This document shows, piece after piece, positions 56,690-64,000 of a stretch of DNA of 64,000 nucleotides. The translations under genes were made by a program, and so were the position numbers. This DNA comes from Henricia sp. BOLD:AAB3569 (lineage: Eukaryota; Echinodermata; Asteroidea; Spinulosida; Echinasteridae): contig JBBELK010000298.1 of NCBI GenBank assembly GCA_037783545.1, forward strand, positions 248,001 to 312,000. The letters are read 5' to 3'. The notes below the pieces were generated by a model. That model searched no databases. It was not told the origin of the DNA and saw nothing but the letters and a program-made list of their open reading frames with translations. The number at the start of each line of letters is the position of its first letter. Within the stretch, counting starts at the first letter, position 1.

Positions 56690-57020
56690 TTTAAAGCCCC
56701 AATACATCATTTGCAGTTACCCAAAATTTTACTTCACGAGTTGACAAGAAAAACCCGACTGAAAATGTTGATAGCAGTGGTAACAAACACCACATTATTA
56801 CCGTGTAAAATGGTACCTTTGTGTGAGAAATTGCCAACTGAAGGTGGTTTTTCAAATAATTGTTTGCAAACGATTTTATTTTTACCACTCAGTCAACACA
56901 AAAACCATGCATGGATTTTTCAGGTTTTCTGAAGTATTACTGCATCTATGTGACGGAAATTTCTACAAGGCAGTTTATCAACGTTATTTTTTAGTTATAA
57001 ATTATATTTACAGATATTGT
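56690..57020. mobile_element. MITE family P, reverse copy
   Basis: TTCACGAGTTGACAAGAAAA, GGTAACAAACACCACATTAT, AACCATGCATGGATTTTTCA and AAATTTCTACAAGGCAGTTTA correspond, in reverse, to words in 8558-8891 and 44822-45330. Ends not sharply defined. Confidence 0.65.
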
Positions 57021-57462
57021 TAAAGTTTTATGTTTGATTGATGCCGCATTCAGAATGTTACAGTTATAACTCCGGCCAAAAATAACCAAGAAAACTTGAC
57101 ATAAATTCCCATGGGCTGGAGGGTGTTGAGCGAATGTTTAATTTTGCATGTGCGCGCAACACGCCCACACGTCATAAATAAAAGCGAATGTGGTTAAAGC
57201 TGTGCGCAATTCCCGCCAATTTTCTAAGTGATGTTATCCCGACCTTTGAAAAATGTAAACATTTTACGCGAAACAACGCGTAAATCTTGAAATTTTAAAG
57301 TGGGTGTCGGTATAGGGTGTGATTTTAGGATATATTGTGTGGGTCCTTAATTCAAGTGCAGTTGTGTTTGCTTTGATGCATCGTAGCCTATGTATAAATG
57401 CAGTACACTAACACAAAATTGAATTTTCATAAAGCAGTTAGCTTTTCGCACGTTTTACATGA

Positions 57463-57710
57463 ATAGCTTTCGGTGTACTGACGTACTTCCTTTCACATAT
57501 GTACTTGGTACCCACTTGATCAGACTAAATTTTTGTTGCTCCGTGGTGCACGCGGCAGGTGTGAAGTACAGAATCAATACCGTGTTCACCGTATAAGAGA
57601 GAATGGCATAAGGCAACCATACTGTTGGCTGTTATAGGCAGTGGCGCGTACACGTAGCAACAGCAGTGTAGTACGTAAAGAATTCGGGGCGTCAGCCCTT
57701 GTGCAGATAT
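57463..57710. repeat. Dispersed repeat family D, copy 4
   Basis: GGTGTACTGACGTACTTCCT, GTGCACGCGGCAGGTGTGAA, TACCGTGTTCACCGTATAAG and CACGTAGCAACAGCAG follow the order of 39000-39240. Confidence 0.8.
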
Positions 57711-58336
57711 TACACGCAAAAGACTAATTTAAGTGCACTGTTGTGTTTGCTTTGAGGAATCGTGTATAATATATACAGGCCATACGGTTAAAATGCAGTG
57801 CACTAACACAAAAATAGTTTTTCATAAAACAGTTGTAGATGATGCTAGGATTATGTCCATATCGTACCATTAAATAAACCAAAGACATTCCAAGCGAATG
57901 AAAACACGTTATTTATCATGTTGATAGGATACATCTATACCATTCAAACCATTAGCCTACAAGTCATCGAATGGTTAATCGCTTGTACAATCTCTTTTAT
58001 TGGAATACCATAGACGCATTGCATTCACGCGCTAAACATTCCGCCAAATATGATTTCAGGCTCGCATTCATGAGCGCGCGAAAAGGGCAAGAATGTTCCG
58101 AGAGAAAAAAAATGCTGGTCATGAACTCGGGATCGTCTCAGTCCTTACAAATGTTACTAAAAGAAGGTCGTGATTTATTGAGATTTGTAAACTATACCAA
58201 ATATTCCTTAAAAATAGTTTGCGTGTGTATTACGGCGATTAAACTCAACTAAATGCTTAGCAAGAGTAAATGTTATTTTGGACAGTCTTCGTAGGAATGT
58301 AATGAACATGCTTCGGATAAATAGACACTGTTATGC

Positions 58337-58842
58337 ATGCTCTCACACTGTGGCGAATATTCTTGCGAATATATGAATATTTGAATTTCGCGGTGAATTC
58401 GCCCAAAAATTGCGATTGGATAGTGAATATTTTCATCTCGGTCACCCCTCGGTCGTCCTCGGTCGTCCCTCGACCTCTCCTTAAATATCTTACGAATATA
58501 TTACGAATGCTTACCAACGCTTGCCAATGCTTGCCAATGCCTTACGAATAGCTAACGAACGTTGTCAACGCTTACGCACGCTTTACCAACGTTACCAATG
58601 GCTTACCAATGCTTACGAAAATCGACGGCGAATGACCGTCTTCACAACATTCGCTGAAATTCAGGAAGCACTTCCTAAATTGACCGATCTTCGTAAGGAG
58701 ATGGAGAATGACTTGTGAACATTCCGAATTTGTTACCAATGCTTACGAAGACACGGCGAATGTTGCGAAGTTTGAGCGATTGTCAAATATTTCCATTCGT
58801 AAGCACATTCGCTAGCATATTCGCCACAGTGTGAGAGCAGCA
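58337..58842. mobile_element. 506 bp MITE
   Basis: TGCTCTCACACTGTGGCGAA at the left is mirrored by TTCGCCACAGTGTGAGAGCA at the right. The inside has many CTTACCAATGCTTACGAA-like words in tandem (58500-58620), read as low-complexity repeats. No transposase frame. Confidence 0.85.
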
Positions 58843-58920
58843 TTAGGTAAAGCGATGTGTTTTTAATTATTTCAGTCGATTGTTATACTGACTACGTTGT
58901 ATAAATGGCTGTAACCGCAC

Positions 58921-59261
58921 TTTAGATCACCGAGAAACATTAAAATATTAATGATTCTAAATTCGATTGAAGAAAGACTGGTTGTGCATCGCTTCAAATT
59001 TTAATGCTAATCCATAATTATGCCCCCAGCACATGCGTTAGACAATCGAATTTAGAATCATTAATATTTTAATCATTGTTTCTCGGTGATCTAAAGTGCG
59101 GTTACAGCCATTTATATTATTATCTGTTTTATTTAACCTTTAGATCACCGAGAAACATTAAAATATTAATGATTCTAAATTCGATTGTCTAACGCATGTG
59201 CTGGGAGCATAATTATGGATTAGCATTAAAATTTGAAGCGATGCACAACCAGTCTTTCTTC
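58921..59261. repeat. Large compound palindrome
   Basis: 58969-59096 is mirrored by 59138-59261 almost base for base; the left arm carries a 4-base insertion (CATT). In addition the block TTAGATCACCGAGAAACATT, starting near 58922, occurs again forward near 59140 and inverted near 59070-59095. The arms are nearly identical, so the duplication is recent or maintained. Confidence 0.88.
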
Positions 59262-60094
59262 TGAGGCAGTTTTTAAGAAACAAATTTCCATTCGCTTGAA
59301 TCATTCTGTCAACAAATCTTGACGCAAACAACCAATTAGAAACAAATCTTCCGCCTCTATCGCCATTGGAACCCGTGTAATTGGCTCGCTCGTGCATGTA
59401 TGACCAACGAAGGGTTGTTGGAGCGTGTTTCGTCTGATGGTCTGTGCCGTGATTAGAGTGTCTCCTTCGGTTGGTCTCGTCCGACGATGTACGGTCGATG
59501 ACTGATTGAAGCGTGGCTTGAAATGAATACGGGAGGAGAGTTGAAAAGGTTTATTAAGGTCAGATTTTGAAACCAAAATCAAGATAATTGAAGGTCGTAT
59601 CGCAAAATCCTTTTCATTTGAAGGAGGATTTTATGGGGTTGCCACTGTTGGAATCATAGTCAATAGTCATACATTAACGTAGAATGCAATGTACTAACGA
59701 TAAGATGTAATAGAAAAGCATTTCAAAATGTCAGTCAACTTTGCCTTCTTTCCAGTCGCACTGTGTGTGCGCTGCCAGCAAATCCCAAACCCCATAAAGG
59801 AATCAAAATTTTAACCAGCCATCAGCAACACGAAATACGTCGAGGCTCCGGTAACCAAGCCTGTAGGTGTGCGAGGTATTTATGCAAGTCCTCAGACGAT
59901 CAGTTCCGATTGCTTCAGGTCAAGTACTTCTTGAGAAACGTCTTGGCTCCAGTACTAAGACGAGGACCATTGAGGTCTGACGATAGGTGCTGGGATTCGG
60001 GTTAGTAGTAGACCTCAAAGGTGTACTCGAGTCTTGTCGTAAGGGAGTCTAAGATTGTATCGCAAACTAGGTATCAGTTTAAGGTTTTCAGTAA

Positions 60095-60299
60095 AGCCGG
60101 CCGTACACCTTGCGTTTCGTCCGTGATCCGATCACCATGGCGCATGTTGTGCAGTCGCATCAAGGTGTACGGACTTTGCGATGCGTTCCGATGGCGATGT
60201 GGTCACGATTTTGTGTATAGTCAGTCGCAACGCAACCGCAGAATTTCGAGCATGCTCGAAATTTGGCGAGTCGGAACGCAAGGTGTACAGCCGGCTTAA
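60095..60299. mobile_element. About 205 bp MITE
   Basis: AGCCGGCCGTACACCTTGCG at the left mirrored by CGCAAGGTGTACAGCCGGCT at the right. A further internal CATCAAGGTGTACGGACTTT is a partial repeat of the arm. Confidence 0.82.
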
Positions 60300-61289
60300 A
60301 ACTGTGGTGTGATTTGTGTTGTAACTTGTGATGCGACTTGTGATGACACTTGCGGCGTAACTTAGGTATTTTTATCTCAAGTAATAATCTTAACTCTTGT
60401 AGCCTATATTTGTGTAAGCCTTCATAACAAAGGGTGTTACGACCTGTTTTGGTGTCGCGTCTCGCACACGTTGCTTCGCAAACCGTACCCCTGCTATACT
60501 TCTAGCGCTGCCTTTTGATTTATGCAGATCTTTCGTACGTCAAGAGCACAACAATGTGTAGTACATGCTGCGCCCCGGGGCACGAGGTTGGGTGTCCGAC
60601 TGGGCTGCGTGAAGGTCAAAAGTTCGCGGCTCGAGGTTGAATAATTTTCAAGATGGCTGCCATGGCCCAGTTCGCTGAGATAGTGTGATTGTAACATTTG
60701 TAGCAACAGTTACGTTAAATAACTCTGTTTGCGAAGTAAATGCTTTTGTCTTTTTGGGGGGTGGGGAGTGAAAACGTAACGTGTTTTAGAATTGAGAAAA
60801 GAACTGTCAAATCTGTTTATGTAATATTCTTATGTAATATGTCATAAATATTTCAAGGGGTGTCCAGTAGAAATCAAACACTCCCATATTTAGGCAGAAA
60901 ACTGATCCCAAAGCTTGTGTGAATGTTTTATCAAGATGCTCGCGACCAGGTGCGTATTTCCGTGTCGACCCCTGGGGGCCCTTCGTGAATCTGCCCCGGC
61001 CCGAGCAAGGCACGGCGCGCGCTGACGCGTGCTCGCCTGTTCGTGCTCTTAAAAAAACTGACTTGTGTTAAATGTTATCATTAAATGTCACTTAAAATTA
61101 CTTTCGATGAATAGTTCGGCGTGATCACTGGGGATATGTGCGTACAAATTGGCCCCTTTTGTTAATCGGTGCAGAGCGTAATATTGACGCAGTTGTGTTT
61201 GACGTTTAACCGTCGTGAATTGTGCTCATCTGCGCACCCATGCAAAACATAGAGAAAAGTTGGGTTCGTAGGGGAAAGCTGAGGGAGTA

Positions 61290-61446
61290 TACCACTGTGC
61301 CTCATAGCTCAGCTGATAGAGCATCTGTCCTGTGTGCCAGAGGTCTTGGGGAAAACCTGAGGGAGTATAACACTGTACCTCATAGCTCAGCTGGTACAGC
61401 ATCTGCCCGGTCTGTGAGAGGTCTTGGGGAAAACCTGAGGGAGTAG
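61290..61446 (+). repeat. Two tandem degenerate tRNA-like units (about 78 bp)
   Basis: GCCTCATAGCTCAGCTGATA and ACCTCATAGCTCAGCTGGTA open two successive units, each with AGAGGTCTTGGGGAAAACCT and GAGGGAGTA. The first part looks like a tRNA A box/D arm (TAGCTCAGCTGATAGAGC), but the B box GGTTCGAxTCC is replaced by GGGGAAAACC, so neither unit should be an active tRNA gene. Confidence 0.75.
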
Positions 61447-61498
61447 CCTACACGCATTTATATAAATTCATCTTCAAATATCTGCTTTTCTTTTAAGA

Positions 61499-63152
61499 TA
61501 TCGTCGGGTGCCTGGCAAAAGGGCATAAGGGCTGAAATTGGTCACTGAAGTCATTTTTTAATTAATGCCCCATTATATCCTATTTTGTACGCGCTTTAAT
61601 CCTATCCACTTATTGATTTCCCAAATAACGTCACTATGACGTAAACACTAATTGTAAAAGGGCATAAAGCTGACCAGACGGAATTTGTTCCCAGCAGAAG
61701 GGCATAAAGCGCCTTGCAACCTTCTGCCGAGACCAGCGTGGTCGACGGGCTTCCCGGCAGAAGGACATAACGCTTATAGGTTTAAACTGGTACACTGTCT
61801 TACTGCGCTTCTTCGTTGTGAAGCGTGCTTGAACGGAAACTGTTACATACAAAACTAATGGCAAGGCGCGCAATGCACGACCTAATTGTGACAGGAAACC
61901 AGTTTATTGTGACCTTTGCGGCTGGAGACTCGACCCCTGATCGCACGGCGCGAAAGTTAATTCAGAATCAAATTTTGGGTTTATGAATTTAACGGAATAT
62001 AATAGCAATCTGAATTATCCGGAAAAGCATTTTTAATGTAAAGGGCCTTCAGTAAAATTAACAAAAACAATTGCCAAACATCTTCATGCATTTAAGAGGA
62101 GTAGAAAGTATTACAAAAATTGAACATACATTCCTCTAAAGATTCACTTCAGGACAGTAAATAAATTACTTTTTTATTTATTCATTCATTTATTTAGTAA
62201 TTTGTTTCGTTTTGTTTAACTAGATTAGCCAAAGAGTTGTTTAAAGACTCTTCTCCTTCGGGGCCATGGATTATGGTAAACATAAGCCTAGTAGCAACGA
62301 ACTGCAAGAAAATGGGGAACACCTTCAAAAAATCAAATCGTTTGTGTCTTTTTCAATTCAATCAAATTTGAAAATGCATTTTGTGAATAAAGCAAATGGA
62401 CAAATAACAATACAGTGCTGGAAATGTAACTGTTACTTAATGGATGTTATTAGTTTCTACCCCCTAGCCCGACCGCACCCCATCCCAGCCCCACCCCACC
62501 CATTGGCCAACCCCCGTTGGATTGAAATCTTTTTACCATTCCTACCACTACCTTGGTCGAGAGTACATACAAAATTAGACGTTATACAAACAAGACAAAT
62601 TTGTGATCATAAGAAAACATCCGTTGCAAACCAGAACCTTGCTAAGCCCTCTAAAAATTGGCCTGAAACCCGAACCACACTCATTTTGTTTGTCTTATAG
62701 AAGCAAGAAAAATTTTCGGTAATGCCCCTACGTCGTGTCAACGTCTTTTATTTATAAACATTCTTCCCGGCAGAAGGGCATAATGGGCACTTACGCCCTT
62801 ATGCGCTCAACGAAACGCACCACATTCTTCCCGGCAACGCACCACTTTCTTCCCAGCAAAAGGGCATATGAGCGCTTACGCCCTTCTGCGTGTAAGCCAA
62901 CGCACCTAATTGTTCCCGGCAAAAGGGCATATGCAGAAAACTGCCTCTATTTTAATGAAATTTAAACATTATCATCGGACATTGACATATTTTGTTCCAA
63001 CAATTATAATACATACATGTGAACCTTTAAAAAATGTGTACGATTTATAAAACGCGTTCGAGAACGATTTTTCCTTCAAATGCGATTTTCTCGAAAAGTG
63101 ATTTTTCGCGTCAGAACGCTCTTATGCCCTTATGCCGGGCACCTGACGATAT
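61499..63152. mobile_element. About 1.65 kb terminal-inverted-repeat element with many AGAAGGGCATAA words
   Basis: ATCGTCGGGTGCCTGGCAAA at the left is mirrored (CTTATGCCGGGCACCTGACGAT) at the right. Inside, GGCAGAAGGGCATAA-like words recur at about 61655, 61692, 61756, 62768, 62855 and 62915, with reversed CTTACGCCCTT(A/C)TGCG partners. A similar pair sits alone at 7350-7450. A 144-residue frame at 62266-62700 has no recognisable domain and a proline-rich stretch from a C-rich tract; I do not call it a gene. Confidence 0.75.
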
Positions 63153-63289
63153 TATCTCAGTCGGAATCATTGCATTTGAAAGTTTGAACTATCTTTCATT
63201 TGAGTAAGGTTTTCCGGTCAAATGGTTGATTAGAATTGTGGATATTGCAAATCCTGTATACGGGCTTTAAAGGCCGTTATATCATTCCT

Positions 63290-63480
63290 TTTTAAATGCA
63301 TGTGCACACACACTTTTTTACCATTCACTTAACACACACCAACAAAATGCATTGATTTTCGAAGGTTTTTTAAGCATTGGTGCATCTGTGTAGCTGAAGT
63401 TTCTGCAGACTAGTTTACCAACATTGTTCTTTAGACATGTTATTTCCTTGTTCCAGAAATCCATAACAAGTTTTATCTTG
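63290..63480. mobile_element. MITE family P, uninterrupted reverse fragment
   Basis: AAAATGCATTGATTTTCGAA, GCATTGGTGCATCTGTGTAG and CTGAAGTTTCTGCAGACTAG give the intact form of the site that is interrupted by another MITE at 44851. Confidence 0.65.
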
Positions 63481-64000
63481 CAAATGATCGTGAGAATTTG
63501 GAGCCATCTCTTTCACTACATTACCCAATCCTCTCTCTTTAATGTAGTCTTGATTCCAGCCTATACATGATGCCATTTATTATCAACACACAGTCCCTGC
63601 AACATGACAGTGATTTAGCTACAGGGGACGCGTATCTGGTTGCGCCAGCCCCGGAGTCCAAGTAACGAAAGAACTAATCAACCCTGGGCGACTGCAGCAA
63701 AATGAGGCCAGAACGAGCACAGGGAAACCAAACCGGAATGACAACGGGCTAAGACGCCGGGCCGACCGCGCTCCCTACCGAGGCTACTTAAACAAGCTAA
63801 CCAAACACTGAAGGATTTAGACAAATATTATCTCGTCCCACTTGTGCCCGTGGACAGTTTCTATTGCTTGGCGGAAGGGAAAAAAATGGTTTTCCTGAAC
63901 ATTTCGTTTGAGAGAAATTTTTTTTTTTTTTGATGCAAAAATTCCTGTGTATTTTCAGTCAGTCAATATCATTGGACATACAGTTTATCATCTTGAAATT

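Larger units (their letters stand above)
56540..64000. other. Region upstream of receptor gene 3
   Basis: The signal-peptide exon of receptor gene 3 should be here or beyond the window, but no reading frame with a signal peptide and a phase-1 donor was recognised. Holds MITEs (56690, 58337, 60095), family D repeat (57463), a large palindrome (58921-59262), tRNA-like tandem units (61290-61446) and a 1.65 kb transposon (61499-63152). Stretches 57720-58330, 59300-60090 and 60310-61280 show nothing assignable, nor does 63500-64000. Confidence 0.6.

Noticed and set aside
60656-60706. Signal-peptide exon for receptor gene 3 (- strand ATG near 60654-60665)
   Set aside because: The frame MAAILKII.. 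runs to a stop without a convincing phase-1 donor, and the hydrophobic core is too short.
62266-62700. 144-residue frame within the 1.65 kb element, considered as a transposase
   Set aside because: No catalytic triad pattern or zinc-finger motif; the proline-rich middle comes from a C-rich tract.

Overview
The window is a piece of animal nuclear genome. Genes are split into short exons with GT-AG introns in conserved phases, and the gaps between them are packed with short inverted-repeat transposons, tRNA-derived SINEs and minisatellites. No bacterial gene layout is seen. The receptor and glycosyltransferase families, the repeated aggcct/acatgta-type words in non-coding DNA and the many palindromic miniature elements suggest a marine invertebrate deuterostome, most likely an ambulacrarian (echinoderm or hemichordate). 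That placement is inference.

Three protein-coding genes can be supported. (1) On the + strand, 2411-8388, are nine exons of a GLT1D1-type GT4 glycosyltransferase. They read in frame through every junction to a stop codon; only the first exon (about 30 N-terminal residues) is missing. (2) On the - strand, 42613 down to 12905, is a seven-exon gene for a 522-residue nicotinic acetylcholine receptor alpha-type subunit. A 22.5 kb first intron separates the proposed signal-peptide exon (42550-42613) from the rest. (3) On the - strand, 56539 down to 50146, is a second, paralogous alpha-type subunit whose six visible exons match gene 2 exon for exon and phase for phase; its signal-peptide exon was not found. 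Genes 2 and 3 lie head to tail and look like a tandem duplication. Their coding sequences keep agonist-site aromatic residues and the vicinal cysteines. Two M2 oddities stand out: both have Gln at 20', and gene 2 alone has Trp at 13'.

Layout: 1-2410 repeats and the expected upstream part of the GLT1D1 gene; 2411-8388 GLT1D1 with transposons in its introns; 8389-12904 intergenic, rich in miniature inverted-repeat elements (MITEs); 12905-42613 receptor gene 2, with SINEs, a Harbinger-derived element and tandem repeats in its introns; 42614-50145 intergenic with a tRNA-Thr-like gene and a nested transposon; 50146-56539 receptor gene 3; 56540-64000 intergenic with large palindromes, degenerate tRNA-like tandem units and a 1.65 kb terminal-inverted-repeat element.

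The receptor subunits would form cation channels together or with other subunits. GLT1D1 is an unrelated neighbour. The repeats fall into at least a dozen families that recur within the window, several with target-site duplications that identify the mobilising superfamily (TTAA piggyBac-like, TA mariner-like, 3-bp Harbinger).
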